Assembly: GCA_032464575.1 (NCBI GenBank)
Contig: JAWDKM010000001.1
Location: 310,001 to 374,000, forward strand
Source of the DNA: Pontivivens sp032464575
Lineage (GTDB): Bacteria > Pseudomonadota > Alphaproteobacteria > Rhodobacterales > Rhodobacteraceae
Length of the DNA: 64,000 nucleotides
Reading direction: 5' to 3'
The number at the start of each line of letters is the position of its first letter. The first letter of the stretch is position 1. Positions 8,272-16,798 of the stretch are shown here, piece after piece. The position numbers and the translations under genes were made by a program. The notes beneath the pieces are model-generated. The model saw only the letters and a list, made by a program, of their open reading frames with translations. It had not been told where the DNA came from and searched no databases.

Positions 8272-9441
8272 TCAGTCCCCTTCTTCGATCCAAGCCGCGA
8301 CGCGGGTGCGTGTCTCCGCGTCGAGGGCGACGACCTCGTCCAGCGCCTCCGGCTCGCCGGTGCAAGGTAGGACGTCGAGGGCGCGGTCCACAAGGTCGGC
8401 CATGTCGAGAAAACCGATCTGTTTGTTGAGAAATCCCGCCATCGCGGCCTCTTTCGCCGCGTTCATCACCGTTCCGGCCCGCCCGCCCTGCTGGAGCACC
8501 TCCTGCGCGATGCGCAGCGAGGGAAAGCGGTCGGGATCGGGTGCTTCGAAATCGAGCTGTGCGAGCTTCGCGAAATCGAGCCGCTCCACCGGCAGGTCGG
8601 CCCGGGCGGGGAAGTTGAGGGCGTAGCCGATGGCCCCCCGCATGTCCGGCGGCCCGAGCTGCGCGATCAGCGAGCCATCGGCGAAGCCCACCATGGAGTG
8701 CACGATCGACTGCCGGTGGACGATAACCTCGAGCTGATCCGGCGCCAGGTCGAAAAGGTATTTCGCCTCAATTAGTTCCAGCGCCTTGTTGAACATGGTC
8801 GCACTGTCGATGGAGATGCCCTGGCCCATGTCCCAGTTCGGATGGGCGACGGCCTGCTCGGGCGTCACGCGTTCCATCTCCGCCCGGCTCCGATCGCGGA
8901 ACGGCCCGCCGGATGCGGTGAGTATCACCCGCTCCACCTCCGTCCTCCGCTCGCCGCAGAGGCACTGGAAGATCGCCGAGTGCTCGCTGTCCGCCGGGAG
9001 GAGCTGCGTGCCCGCGCGCTCACAGGCATCGAGGACGAGCTTCCCGGCGCAGACCAGGCTCTCCTTGTTGGCCAGCGCCAGCGCCGTGCCTTGCCGTGCC
9101 GCCGCGAGCGTCGGTGCGAGACCCGCCGCGCCCACGATGGCCGACATGGTCCAATCCGCCGGGCGGCTTGCGGCCTCCACCAGCGCCTCCGGCCCCGCGG
9201 CGGCCTCGACCCCGCTGTTGCCGAGCGCACTGCGCAGGTCGTCGAGCCGTGCCGCGTCCGCCGTCACCGCCACGTCGGCGCGCAGGCGGATCGCCGTCTC
9301 CGCCAGCTTCGCGACGTTGGAATTGCCGGTGAGCGCGACGACGTCGAACGCCTCCGCCCCGCCTGCCCGATCGATCAGGTCCAGCGTCGAGGCTCCGATG
9401 GAGCCCGTCGCGCCCAGGATCGAGATACGCCGCATGCTCAT
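8272..9441 (-). CDS. dxr: 1-deoxy-D-xylulose 5-phosphate reductoisomerase
   Basis: Dxr (IspC) makes 2-C-methyl-D-erythritol 4-phosphate, the committed step of the non-mevalonate isoprenoid pathway that feeds UppS further up the operon. The 389-residue protein begins MSMRRISILGATGSIG, with the NADPH-binding GATGSIG loop. It contains the substrate region ALANKESLVCAG and the metal-site stretch PADSEHSAIFQCL. ATG 9441 overlaps the cdsA stop as ATGA; an ATG two codons later is also possible. The C-terminal domain around PNWDMGQGISIDSATMFNKALE is intact. Confidence 0.97.
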   Translation of the reverse strand: MSMRRISILGATGSIGASTLDLIDRAGGAEAFDVVALTGNSNVAKLAETAIRLRADVAVTADAARLDDLRSALGNSGVEAAAGPEALVEAASRPADWTMSAIVGAAGLAPTLAAARQGTALALANKESLVCAGKLVLDACERAGTQLLPADSEHSAIFQCLCGERRTEVERVILTASGGPFRDRSRAEMERVTPEQAVAHPNWDMGQGISIDSATMFNKALELIEAKYLFDLAPDQLEVIVHRQSIVHSMVGFADGSLIAQLGPPDMRGAIGYALNFPARADLPVERLDFAKLAQLDFEAPDPDRFPSLRIAQEVLQQGGRAGTVMNAAKEAAMAGFLNKQIGFLDMADLVDRALDVLPCTGEPEALDEVVALDAETRTRVAAWIEEGD

Positions 9442-10256
9442 CCCCACAGGAATATGTTCTGCCCGCGCAGGAAGCTGACCGCCGCCACGAAGAGGGCCGC
9501 GGCCAGCAACCCGTCGAGCCGGTCGAGGATCCCGCCATGGCCCGGCATCAGGCGGCTGGAATCCTTCACTCCAAAATAGCGCTTTGCGGAGCTTTCCAGC
9601 AGGTCCCCGCCCACGGCGATCAGCGCAACGATGGCCGACATCAGCGCGACCTCCGCCGCGTAAGGCACAGGCGTGATCAGCGCGAAAAGGAATCCGGTGA
9701 TCTGCGCGAAGAAGACGGAACCAATGAGGCCCGCCCAGGTCTTCTTGGGGCTGACCGCGGGCCACAGCTTCGGCCCGCCGAAGATCCGGCCGCCGAAATA
9801 GCCGCCCACATCCACCGCGATCACCACCAGAACCAGCCAGAGCACCGCGAGGAAGCCGAAGCGGAAGTCATTGCGCATCGCCTCGATGCAGATCATCGCC
9901 GCCCCGATGTAGAAGACGCCCGGAACGATGAAGCGCAGCCGCGCCCTCTCCGCCAGGACGCCCGCAGCCAGAAGCACGGCCAGCACGGCAAAACCGGTCA
10001 CAGGGCCGGCGAGGCCCGCGGCCAGCACGCCGGCCGGACCGGCCAGCACCATGGGCAGCGCGCGCAGACGCAGCCCCTGACCCTTGCCCACCACCATCTC
10101 CCGCCACTCCCAGATCATGGCGGCGGTCCCGATGGCGAGCAGCGTCGCACTCCACAGCCCCCCGAACAGGAACACGACGAAGGCCACGCCGCCCAGCACG
10201 GCGGCGGAGATCATTCGCAGTCTGAGGTCGGCGAATTTGGCAGGGTCGAGCGTCAA
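9438..10256 (-). CDS. cdsA: Phosphatidate cytidylyltransferase
   Basis: CdsA makes CDP-diacylglycerol from phosphatidate and CTP in the inner membrane. The product is multi-pass and ends with the family signature, seen as SAKRYFGVKDSSRLMPGHGGILDRLDG, preceded by SPKKTWAG. I place the start at TTG 10256, which overlaps the uppS stop as TTGA and keeps the conserved-looking DPAKFADLRLRM stretch (272 residues). The first ATG in frame is at 10214 and would give 258 residues. Longer upstream openings run inside uppS and are shadows. Confidence 0.93.
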   Translation of the reverse strand: MTLDPAKFADLRLRMISAAVLGGVAFVVFLFGGLWSATLLAIGTAAMIWEWREMVVGKGQGLRLRALPMVLAGPAGVLAAGLAGPVTGFAVLAVLLAAGVLAERARLRFIVPGVFYIGAAMICIEAMRNDFRFGFLAVLWLVLVVIAVDVGGYFGGRIFGGPKLWPAVSPKKTWAGLIGSVFFAQITGFLFALITPVPYAAEVALMSAIVALIAVGGDLLESSAKRYFGVKDSSRLMPGHGGILDRLDGLLAAALFVAAVSFLRGQNIFLWG

Positions 10257-10981
10257 GCCGTCCCGCCCTGTGCGGCCGTCACGTCCCCGAACCGGCGCTC
10301 GCGCGTGCCGAACTGGTCGAGGATCTCGCCGAATTGCTGTGCGGTGAAGTCGGGCCAGCACTCGGGCACGAAGGCGTATTCCGAGTATGCGGCCTGCCAC
10401 GGAAGGAAGTTCGACGTGCGCAGCTCGCCTGAGGTGCGGATCACCAGCTCCGGATCCGCACAGGCGGCCGTGTCGAGATAGGAGGATACCGTGGCCTCAT
10501 CGACCGCATCCGGATCGAGCTTGCCGAGGGCCGCGTCGCGTGCCATGCGCCTGGCCGCGCGCGCGATCTCGTCCCGGCCCCCATAGTTGAGGGCGACCTG
10601 CAGCGTCAGCAGGGTGTTGTGCGCCGTCCGCGCCTCCAGCCCCGCCATCATGCGCTGGATATCGTCGTCGAGGGGGCCGCGCTCCCCGATGAAGCGCACG
10701 CAGACGCCGTTCTGTTCAAGGGCGGCGGCCTCCATCCGGATGTAGATCCGGAAGAGGCGCATCAATGAGGCGACCTCGAAAACCGGACGCTTCCAGTTCT
10801 CCGTCGAAAAGGCGTAGAGCGTCAGCGTCTTGACGCCGAGATCGGGACACGCGCGCACGATCTCGCGCACGCGGTCCACCCCCTTCTTGTGGCCGGCGAC
10901 GCGCGGCAAGCCGCGGCGGACCGCCCAGCGGCCGTTTCCGTCCATGATGATGGCGACATTGCTGGGGCGTTTTGCGGGCAT
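10253..10981 (-). CDS. uppS: Undecaprenyl diphosphate synthase (cis-prenyltransferase)
   Basis: UppS extends farnesyl diphosphate with isopentenyl diphosphate to the C55 carrier used for peptidoglycan and O-antigen. The 242-residue protein carries MDGNGRWA with the catalytic Asp14, the FSTENW motif, and the C-terminal RTSGELRTSNFLPWQAAYSEYAF block. The length matches the family. It is 40 bases downstream of frr and overlaps cdsA. Confidence 0.97.
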   Translation of the reverse strand: MPAKRPSNVAIIMDGNGRWAVRRGLPRVAGHKKGVDRVREIVRACPDLGVKTLTLYAFSTENWKRPVFEVASLMRLFRIYIRMEAAALEQNGVCVRFIGERGPLDDDIQRMMAGLEARTAHNTLLTLQVALNYGGRDEIARAARRMARDAALGKLDPDAVDEATVSSYLDTAACADPELVIRTSGELRTSNFLPWQAAYSEYAFVPECWPDFTAQQFGEILDQFGTRERRFGDVTAAQGGTA

Positions 10982-11021
10982 GGCGCACCTCGCGTTGCGG
11001 CGTGAAGATCGAGGCAGGCCG

Positions 11022-11585
11022 TCAGACCTGCATGATCTCTTCCTGTTTGGTTTCCAGGGCGGCGTCGATCTTCGCGATGTGCGACTTGGTGATCTCTTCG
11101 ATTTCGTCAGTATAGACCTTCTGGTCGTCTTCTGCCATTCCCGCTGACTTGGCCTTTTTCACCTGGTCCATTCCGTCGCGGCGCACGTTGCGAACTGCAA
11201 CGCGGGCGTTCTCGGCATACTGGCCTGCGACCTTGGCCAGCTCGCGGCGACGCTCCTCGTTCAGCTCCGGGATCGGCAGGCGCAGGGTCGTGCCGTCCAT
11301 CACCGGGTTGATGCCGAGGCCCGCATTGCGGATCGCCTTGTCGACCGCACCCACCATCGACTTGTCCCACACGTTGACGGTGACCATGCGCGGCTCGGGC
11401 ACGTTGATCGTCGCGACCTGGTTGATCGGCATCATCGAGCCATAGGCGTCTACCTCGACCACATCGAGCATGGAGGCCGAGGCGCGGCCCGTGCGCAGGC
11501 TCGCGAAGTCGCCGCGCAGGCTGGTGAGCGCGCCGTCCATGCGTTTGGCCAGCGCATCCGTGTCGATGTCGATCTCTTCGGACAT
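11022..11585 (-). CDS. frr: Ribosome recycling factor
   Basis: RRF splits post-termination ribosomes with EF-G. The 187-residue protein begins MSEEIDIDTDALAKRMDGAL and shows the TGRAS (LRTGRASASMLD) and the PxPxLxEERR-type region (LPIPELNEERRRELAKVAG), followed by the helical bundle end. The length is typical (185-187). It lies 15 bases after pyrH. Confidence 0.97.
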   Translation of the reverse strand: MSEEIDIDTDALAKRMDGALTSLRGDFASLRTGRASASMLDVVEVDAYGSMMPINQVATINVPEPRMVTVNVWDKSMVGAVDKAIRNAGLGINPVMDGTTLRLPIPELNEERRRELAKVAGQYAENARVAVRNVRRDGMDQVKKAKSAGMAEDDQKVYTDEIEEITKSHIAKIDAALETKQEEIMQV

Positions 11586-11600
11586 GTATTCCCCTCGTCC

Positions 11601-12329
11601 TTATTGGCCCACCATGGTGAATTTTCCCTGACCGCTCAAGACCCCGGCCAGTCCGCCGGGCTCCGCAAGGGAAAAGACGATGATGGGCAGCCTGTTGTCC
11701 CGCGCCAGCGCAATGGCCGACGCGTCCATGACCTTGAGGTTCTTTGCCAGAACTTCGTCATAGGTCACGGTGTCGTAACGTTTCGCATCCGGGTTCGACT
11801 TCGGGTCGCTGTCATAGACCCCGTCGACCTGCGTTCCCTTGAAGATCGCCTGGCACTTCATCTCGTTGGCGCGCAGGGTCGCGGCCGTATCGGTCGTGAA
11901 GTACGGGTTGCCGGTTCCGGCGGCGAAGATGCAGACCCGCTTCTTCTCCAGGTGGCGCACTGCGCGGCGGCGGATGTAGGGCTCGCAGACCTGGTCCATC
12001 GGGATGGCGGAGATCACGCGGGTGTTGATGCCGAGTGCTTCCAGCGCCGATTGCATGGCGAGCGCGTTCATCACGGTGGCCAGCATCCCCATGTAATCAG
12101 CCGTCGTCCGCTCCATCCCCTGCGCCGAGCCCTGCAGCCCGCGGAAGATGTTGCCGCCGCCGATCACCATGCAGACCTCGACCCCCATGGCATGGATTTC
12201 CTGCACCTGCCGCGCGATCCGCTCCACCGTGGGAGGGTTGAGCCCGAAGCCCTGGTCGCCCATCAGCGCCTCGCCGGAGATCTTGAGCATGACGCGGGAA
12301 TAGAGCGGCGCGGGCGTACCTTCCGGCAT
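11601..12329 (-). CDS. pyrH: UMP kinase
   Basis: PyrH phosphorylates UMP to UDP and belongs to the amino-acid-kinase fold. The 242-residue protein has LKISGEALMGDQGFG at the N-terminus, the GGGNIFRG loop, and DGVYDSDPKSNPDAKRYD in the C-terminal half, all typical. It opens the frr-uppS-cdsA part of the operon. A YitT-type gene ends 76 bases upstream on the same strand, so read-through from it is possible. Confidence 0.97.
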   Translation of the reverse strand: MPEGTPAPLYSRVMLKISGEALMGDQGFGLNPPTVERIARQVQEIHAMGVEVCMVIGGGNIFRGLQGSAQGMERTTADYMGMLATVMNALAMQSALEALGINTRVISAIPMDQVCEPYIRRRAVRHLEKKRVCIFAAGTGNPYFTTDTAATLRANEMKCQAIFKGTQVDGVYDSDPKSNPDAKRYDTVTYDEVLAKNLKVMDASAIALARDNRLPIIVFSLAEPGGLAGVLSGQGKFTMVGQ

Positions 12330-12405
12330 GGGCGAGTCTCCTGTGGCGGGTCGCGCGGACCCTGCCCGGAAACCCGGCCTGTTTCAACGGCAAAGCGAGC
12401 GGCAT

Positions 12406-13068
12406 TCACCGCGCGATGTAACGATCCAGCCGATGGTTGACCGTGAGAAACAGGTTGAGCACGACGGCCCCCAACAGCGACCAGCCCATCGCGTCGAGCG
12501 GCAGCACGGCAAGGCCGAGCGCGAAGATCGCGAGGTCGATGACAAGCTGCACCAGCCCCGGTTTCCACCCCATCCGGTCCTGCAGGTAGAGCGCGAGGAT
12601 GCCGACCCCGCCGAGGCTCGCGCGGTGGCGGAAGAGGCCGAGGAGCCCGAAGCCGATCAGAACGCCACCGGTGATCGCGGCATAGGCGGGCGCGATGCCG
12701 CCGAGGCTGAGCCATGCGCCCTGCAACGAAATCAGGGCCGACAGCGCGGTGATGGCCGTGAAAGTCTTCAGCGTGAAGGACCAGCCCATCCGCAGGATCG
12801 CGAGCACGTAGAACGGCGTGTTGAGCAGCCAGAACAAGAGGCCCGCGTCCCAGTTTGTGAGATAGGACAGCACCAGCGCCAGCCCCGCCATGCCCGACGT
12901 CACCAGCCCCGCCGCCTGATAGAGTGCGAGGCCAAGCGCCGTCACGATCACCCCCGCCGCGATCCCCTGCCCGTCCTCCAACGCGGTATGCTCGGTTGCC
13001 GACCCCTCCCACTGCGCATGGCGGCGGGCGAGCTGACCGGCTTCGTTGTTGCGGTGCAAAAGAGACAT
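12406..13068 (-). CDS. YitT-family membrane protein
   Basis: The 220-residue product looks like the YitT/DUF161 family of multi-pass inner-membrane proteins of unknown biochemical role. It has a hydrophilic N-terminus of about 30 residues, then about five hydrophobic helices. Family-like stretches are GLVTSGMAGLALVLSYLT, LNTPFYVLAILRMGWSFTLKTF and GILALYLQDRMGWKPGLVQL. No DUF2179 C-terminal domain is present. It interrupts the common tsf-pyrH adjacency. Function is not assigned. Confidence 0.8.
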   Translation of the reverse strand: MSLLHRNNEAGQLARRHAQWEGSATEHTALEDGQGIAAGVIVTALGLALYQAAGLVTSGMAGLALVLSYLTNWDAGLLFWLLNTPFYVLAILRMGWSFTLKTFTAITALSALISLQGAWLSLGGIAPAYAAITGGVLIGFGLLGLFRHRASLGGVGILALYLQDRMGWKPGLVQLVIDLAIFALGLAVLPLDAMGWSLLGAVVLNLFLTVNHRLDRYIAR

Positions 13069-13107
13069 TCGGCAGACATTGCGCGATGCTGGCCGAGGTC
13101 AAGGTTT

Positions 13108-13162
13108 CGCAGCCATCCCCGGGCTTGACCTGGCGATCTCCCTGATCGGAGAGATGGCTGCG
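13108..13162. repeat. Inverted repeat between yitT and the small plus-strand gene
   Basis: CGCAGCCATC at 13108-13117 is matched perfectly by GATGGCTGCG at 13153-13162. A shorter inner pair (ATCTCC and GGAGAT-like) also lies between them. The element sits between the divergent yitT start (13068) and the small gene start (13195). It could be an operator or a hairpin in the leader of the plus-strand gene; nothing distinguishes these. Confidence 0.5.
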
Positions 13163-13194
13163 CCAAGACGTTGAGGGCGGAACAGGAGAAGCCG

Positions 13195-13512
13195 ATGTCA
13201 GGCACCGACGAAAGCTGGCGACGCATCCTGACCCGCGCCGATTTCTGCGCGGCCTGCACCGGTCGCACATTCCGCATCGGCCCGGACCAGTTCACGATCC
13301 ACGCCGACAGACGCCTGACGGGCCGCTTCGAGGGATTGGACCTGAACGGGACCTGGACCTGGGAGGACGGCCTCTTCTGCTGGACCGCGACACTGGGCAC
13401 CGAGGATCTCGGCGAGGACCGCGAGACAATAGAGGTCAGCGGCAACCGGATGCGCTACCGCGGCGATGGCGGGCACGGCACGCCCCAGGTCGCAACGGCC
13501 GATCCGAAGTGA
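13195..13512 (+). CDS. Small hypothetical protein
   Basis: The 105-residue product has no signal peptide. It contains LTGRFEGLDLNGTWTWEDGLFCWTATLG and a following RYRGDGGHG segment, a pattern of a short all-beta protein. Similar small proteins with a G-x-W-x-W-x-DG-x-FC motif are common in Rhodobacterales and often carry misleading names; the function is unknown. ATG 13195 has AGGAGA seven bases upstream, so the longer opening at 13171 is unlikely. It is the only plus-strand gene inside the translation block. Its 3' side is followed by a dispersed two-hairpin repeat. Confidence 0.7.
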   Translation: MSGTDESWRRILTRADFCAACTGRTFRIGPDQFTIHADRRLTGRFEGLDLNGTWTWEDGLFCWTATLGTEDLGEDRETIEVSGNRMRYRGDGGHGTPQVATADPK

Positions 13513-13596
13513 TGTGCCTCGGCCGAGGAAGGGACCGAACCAAGCAAGCTCCTACGCCGCTGGCTGGTTCAGGCCCGGGTGGCAACCCGTGCTGCC

Positions 13597-13673
13597 ATCC
13601 CGGCCGCAGCGCCGGGATCGCTCCGGACAGAGGCGCTTGGTGGTGAAAGGCCCCGGATCAGGTCCGGGGCGGT
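13597..13673 (+). repeat. Dispersed two-hairpin repeat, copy A
   Basis: Hairpin one pairs ATCCCGGC (13597-13604) with GCCGGGAT (13611-13618). Hairpin two pairs GCCCCGGA (13650-13657) with TCCGGGGC (13663-13670). Four more full copies with the same order of hairpins occur in the window (27420, 41103, 41186, 42884). This copy is the most diverged in hairpin one. It lies in the 417-base space between the small gene at 13195 and the end of tsf. Confidence 0.85.
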
Positions 13674-13876
13674 ATGACTTCGAAGCACCCCCACCCGGCT
13701 GATAGGCCGGGCCGCGCCCGACCTCCCCCCGGAGGGCGCGATGGCGATGTCGGATGCAGAATGCACGGCATAAGTGCTTGAGGGCGCGGACCCATCAGTC
13801 CCGTATCGCCTGCGCCCTCCAGGTCGGCCGCGGCCCTCATCGCTTTGCATTGGCGGAGTTTCAGACCTCCGAAACG

Positions 13877-13905
13877 CAAAACGCCGCGCGATGTCTCGCG
13901 CGGCG
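13877..13905 (-). terminator. Rho-independent terminator of rpsB-tsf
   Basis: A perfect 10-bp stem (CGCCGCGCGA at 13882-13891 and TCGCGCGGCG at 13896-13905) has a four-base loop. On the minus strand it is followed by TTTTGCGTTT. It starts 24 bases after the tsf stop codon and should end the rpsB-tsf transcript, separating it from yitT and pyrH. Confidence 0.9.
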
Positions 13906-13929
13906 CTTCGATTAGTGCACTGAGGGGGC

Positions 13930-14805
13930 TCAGCCGCCCATGGTCTTGGCGACCTCGGCTGCGAAGTCCTCTTCTTCCTTCTCGATGCCCTCGCCGACCT
14001 CGACGCGGGCAAAGCCGGTGATGGTCGCACCCGCGTCCTTGGCCGCCTGGCCGACGGTCACGTCGGGGTTCATCACGAACTTCTGGTTCAGGAGGGTGAC
14101 CTCCTCGAAGTACTTCTTCATCCGGCCGACGATCATCTTCTCGATCACCGCGTCGGGCTTGCCGCTTTCGCGGGCCTGCTCGGTCAAGACCTGCTTCTCG
14201 CGCTCGACGAGGGTCTGGTCGAGATCGTCCTCGGACAGCGAGGCCGGGTTGGTCGCCGCGACATGCATCGCGACCTGCTTGCCGAACGCCGCGTCGCCGC
14301 CGGTCATCGCGACGATCACGCCGATCTTGCCCATACCGTCGGCCACCGCACCGTGCACGTAGGAGGCCACGATGTCGCCCTCGACCTTCGCCATGCGGCG
14401 CAGCGCCATGTTCTCACCGATCGTCGCGACCTTGTCGGTGACCACGTCCTTGACGGCCTTGCCGCCCAGATCCGCGTCGGCCAGTGCTTCGGTGGAGTCC
14501 ACGCCCAGGGCCACGCCCGCGATCGAGCCGACCATTTCCTGAAACTCGGCGTTGCGCGCGACGAAATCGGTCTCGGAGTTCACCTCGACCGCGACGGCGG
14601 TGCCGCCGTCGGCCTTCACCGCGACGAGGCCTTCGGCCGCGGTCCGGCCGGATTTCTTGGCGGCCTTGGCGAGGCCCTTGGTGCGCAGCCAGTCTACGGC
14701 GGCTTCCATGTCGCCGTCGGTCTCGGTCAGCGCCTTCTTGGCGTCCATCATGCCTGCGCCGGTCTGATCGCGCAGTTCCTTCACCTGTGCAGCGGTGATT
14801 GCCAT
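13930..14805 (-). CDS. tsf: Translation elongation factor Ts
   Basis: EF-Ts exchanges GDP for GTP on EF-Tu. The 291-residue protein begins MAITAAQVKELRDQTGAGMMDAKKAL, the family start. It carries the EF-Tu contact motif SETDFVARN and the long dimerisation core. ATG 14805 is preceded by an AGGAGACAGGCA ribosome site; the upstream open stretch lacks one. It is the second gene of the rpsB-tsf operon and is followed by a strong terminator. Confidence 0.98.
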   Translation of the reverse strand: MAITAAQVKELRDQTGAGMMDAKKALTETDGDMEAAVDWLRTKGLAKAAKKSGRTAAEGLVAVKADGGTAVAVEVNSETDFVARNAEFQEMVGSIAGVALGVDSTEALADADLGGKAVKDVVTDKVATIGENMALRRMAKVEGDIVASYVHGAVADGMGKIGVIVAMTGGDAAFGKQVAMHVAATNPASLSEDDLDQTLVEREKQVLTEQARESGKPDAVIEKMIVGRMKKYFEEVTLLNQKFVMNPDVTVGQAAKDAGATITGFARVEVGEGIEKEEEDFAAEVAKTMGG

Positions 14806-14880
14806 TGCCTGTCTCCTGAATGGAACGTCCGCGCCCCCGCTACCGGGGACGCGCAAAGGATTTGTGACGGTGGGCGGGGC

Positions 14881-15657
14881 TTACGCCTCGGCCGGGGTCT
14901 CTTCGGCGGCGACGGCCTCTTCCTCGAAGCCCTCTTCCATCTCGCCGAGGTCGACGCCGGCGGCGCCGAGCTGCTCGGACATCCCGTCAAGCGCCGCGCG
15001 GGCGATCAGCTCGCAGTAGAGCGCGATGGCACGGGCCGCGTCGTCATTGCCCGGGATCGGGTAGTCGATGCCCTCGGGGTTGGAATTGGTGTCGAGCACC
15101 GCGATCACCGGAATGCCCAGCTTCTTGGCTTCCTGGATGGCGAGCTGCTCCTTGTTCGTGTCGATCACGAAGATGAGGTCGGGCACGCCGCCCATGTCGC
15201 GGATGCCGCCGAGCGACGCGGTCAGCTTCGCCTGCTCGCGGTCGAGCTGCAGGCGCTCCTTCTTGGTGAAGCCCGATGCGCCCTCGCCGAGCTGCTCGTC
15301 CAGCGTCTTCATCCGCGAGATGGAGTTCGACACGGTCTTCCAGTTGGTGAGCGTGCCGCCGAGCCAGCGGTGGTTCATGTAGTATTGCGCGCAGCGCTCC
15401 GCGGCCTCGGCCACGGCTTTCTGGGCCTGGCGCTTGGTACCGACGAAGAGGATGCGGCCGCCCTTCGCGACGGTCTGCTGAACGGCGTTGAGCGCCGCGT
15501 CGAGCAGCGGAACCGTCTGCGTCAGGTCCATGATGTGGATGCCGTTGCGCTCACCGTAGATGTACTGACCCATGCGGGGGTTCCAGCGGTGCGTCTGGTG
15601 GCCAAAGTGAACGCCAGCTTCCAACAGCTGACGAAGCGTGAACTCGGGAAGAGCCAT
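14881..15657 (-). CDS. rpsB: 30S ribosomal protein S2
   Basis: S2 binds the 30S head-body junction. The 258-residue protein begins MALPEFTLRQLLEAGVHFGHQTHRWNP and has the GTKRQAQ and HRWLGGTLTNWKT signatures. The Glu/Ala-rich tail after about residue 235 is a common alphaproteobacterial extension. Tsf follows after 75 bases. Confidence 0.98.
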   Translation of the reverse strand: MALPEFTLRQLLEAGVHFGHQTHRWNPRMGQYIYGERNGIHIMDLTQTVPLLDAALNAVQQTVAKGGRILFVGTKRQAQKAVAEAAERCAQYYMNHRWLGGTLTNWKTVSNSISRMKTLDEQLGEGASGFTKKERLQLDREQAKLTASLGGIRDMGGVPDLIFVIDTNKEQLAIQEAKKLGIPVIAVLDTNSNPEGIDYPIPGNDDAARAIALYCELIARAALDGMSEQLGAAGVDLGEMEEGFEEEAVAAEETPAEA

Positions 15658-15780
15658 TCGTCCGTTTCCTTTCCGGTTTCGCCTCGGCGGGGGGAAAGGA
15701 CCATCTGGCCCAACCGGTGGACGCTCCGGGATGTCTCCCCGAACCGCCCGCCCCCGCCTGCGGGATTGAGTAGCGGTGCG

Positions 15781-16242
15781 TTACTCGGGTTCGGCGCCGG
15801 TTGCAAGGGGTTGCCGCACGGTTTCGTGCGTCACGAGGGCGAGGGCGCGGCGCAGCGCCTCCATCCCGTCCGGGCCAAGCCGGTCGAGGAGCTTCGCGTG
15901 GAGCTGACGCTTCACCTGCGACATCGCCGCATTCATCTCCCGCCCCTTCGCCGTACGGCGCACGAGGCGTTTTCGCCCGTCATCCGGGTCCGGCACGATT
16001 TCGAGGTAGCCGCGGCGGACGAGCGCGTGCACCTGCTCATGCGCCGCCTGACGCGAGACATGGCGGCGGCGCGCGAGGTCGGACAGCGCGATGCCCTGGG
16101 GTCCGATCAGTACCAGCGTATCGCTGTCGGCAACCGTGACGTCGCCGAAGCCGTGATCGGCCACGCCCGCATACATCGCGGCCTTGTAAGCCTCGAAGGC
16201 TTGCCAGAGGTCCACGCCTACGTGATCGACCTGTTCGTCCAT
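15781..16242 (-). CDS. MarR-family transcriptional regulator
   Basis: The 153-residue protein has the MarR winged-helix layout: an N-terminal dimer helix, the recognition region LSDLARRRHVSRQAAHEQVHALVRRGYL, the wing LEIVPDPDDGRKRLVRRTAKG, and a C-terminal dimer helix. ATG 16242 (MDEQVDHVG) is chosen because the upstream codons run through the divergent promoter. It faces the small secreted protein gene at 16361 across two matching 17-bp palindromes, so it probably represses itself and that gene. The ligand is unknown. Confidence 0.88.
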   Translation of the reverse strand: MDEQVDHVGVDLWQAFEAYKAAMYAGVADHGFGDVTVADSDTLVLIGPQGIALSDLARRRHVSRQAAHEQVHALVRRGYLEIVPDPDDGRKRLVRRTAKGREMNAAMSQVKRQLHAKLLDRLGPDGMEALRRALALVTHETVRQPLATGAEPE

Positions 16243-16284
16243 GATGCCCTTCTTCCAGACCGCGCGCCGAAGCGCAATCCATTT

Positions 16285-16338
16285 TGTCAGGTGGCTTGAC
16301 AGAATCGATGGCAAGGAGGATCGTCAGGGCACTTGACG
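16285..16338. promoter_or_regulatory. Pair of 17-bp palindromes, likely MarR operators
   Basis: TGTCAGGTGGCTTGACA (16285-16301) and CGTCAGGGCACTTGACG (16322-16338) share the arms GTCAGG and CTTGAC with a five-base centre. Their starts are 37 bases apart. Both lie between the divergent marR-type gene and the secreted-protein gene; the second ends 11 bases before the ribosome site of the latter. This is the normal place and form for a MarR dimer site. Confidence 0.75.
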
Positions 16339-16360
16339 AATATCATCATGGAGAAACCCG

Positions 16361-16759
16361 ATGAGAGGAATGACGATGGCGACCCTGCTCACGCTCGGCG
16401 CGGTGGCTGCATCTGCAGATGCGCCCCTCGACACCGCGCAGCTCGACGGCCTGCTGACCGGAAATACGGTCTACTACACCCTCGGGCCCGGTGGTCCGGG
16501 CGGGCCGAACGGCGGCGAGGCACCGATGTTCTATGGAGCGGATGGCTACGTCGCCGCCGACCTGCCGAACGGTGCGAAGTTGGTTGGCACGTGGCGGCTC
16601 GACGACGCAGGCTATTGCGTCGATTGGGAAAACGGTCCGCGCGGCAGCTGTACCGTGGTGCACAAGCGGGACGGGACGATCCTCACCCTCGACCGGGCCA
16701 GCGGCGATGACCGAGGGAGTATCGCGCGGATCGTGCCGGGAAATCCGGAGGCCCTGTGA
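16361..16759 (+). CDS. Small secreted protein of unknown function
   Basis: The 132-residue product has a signal peptide (MTMATLLTLGAVAASA, cleavage near residue 19). Its mature domain contains PNGAKLVGTWRLDDAGYCVDWENGPRGSCTVV with two cysteines that could form a disulfide. The W-x3-D-G-Y-C pattern resembles other small periplasmic proteins of alphaproteobacteria with no known role. GGAG at 16350 supports the ATG at 16361. It is divergent from the MarR-type regulator and is its likely target. Confidence 0.75.
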   Translation: MRGMTMATLLTLGAVAASADAPLDTAQLDGLLTGNTVYYTLGPGGPGGPNGGEAPMFYGADGYVAADLPNGAKLVGTWRLDDAGYCVDWENGPRGSCTVVHKRDGTILTLDRASGDDRGSIARIVPGNPEAL

Positions 16760-16798
16760 CCTTCCACGGCCGTCCCACAAGGGGGCGGCCGGACCGGA

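Noticed and set aside
13513..13929. Small open frames between the small gene at 13195 and tsf
   Set aside because: The space is taken by repeat copy A and the tsf terminator, and frames have no ribosome site or protein-like composition.
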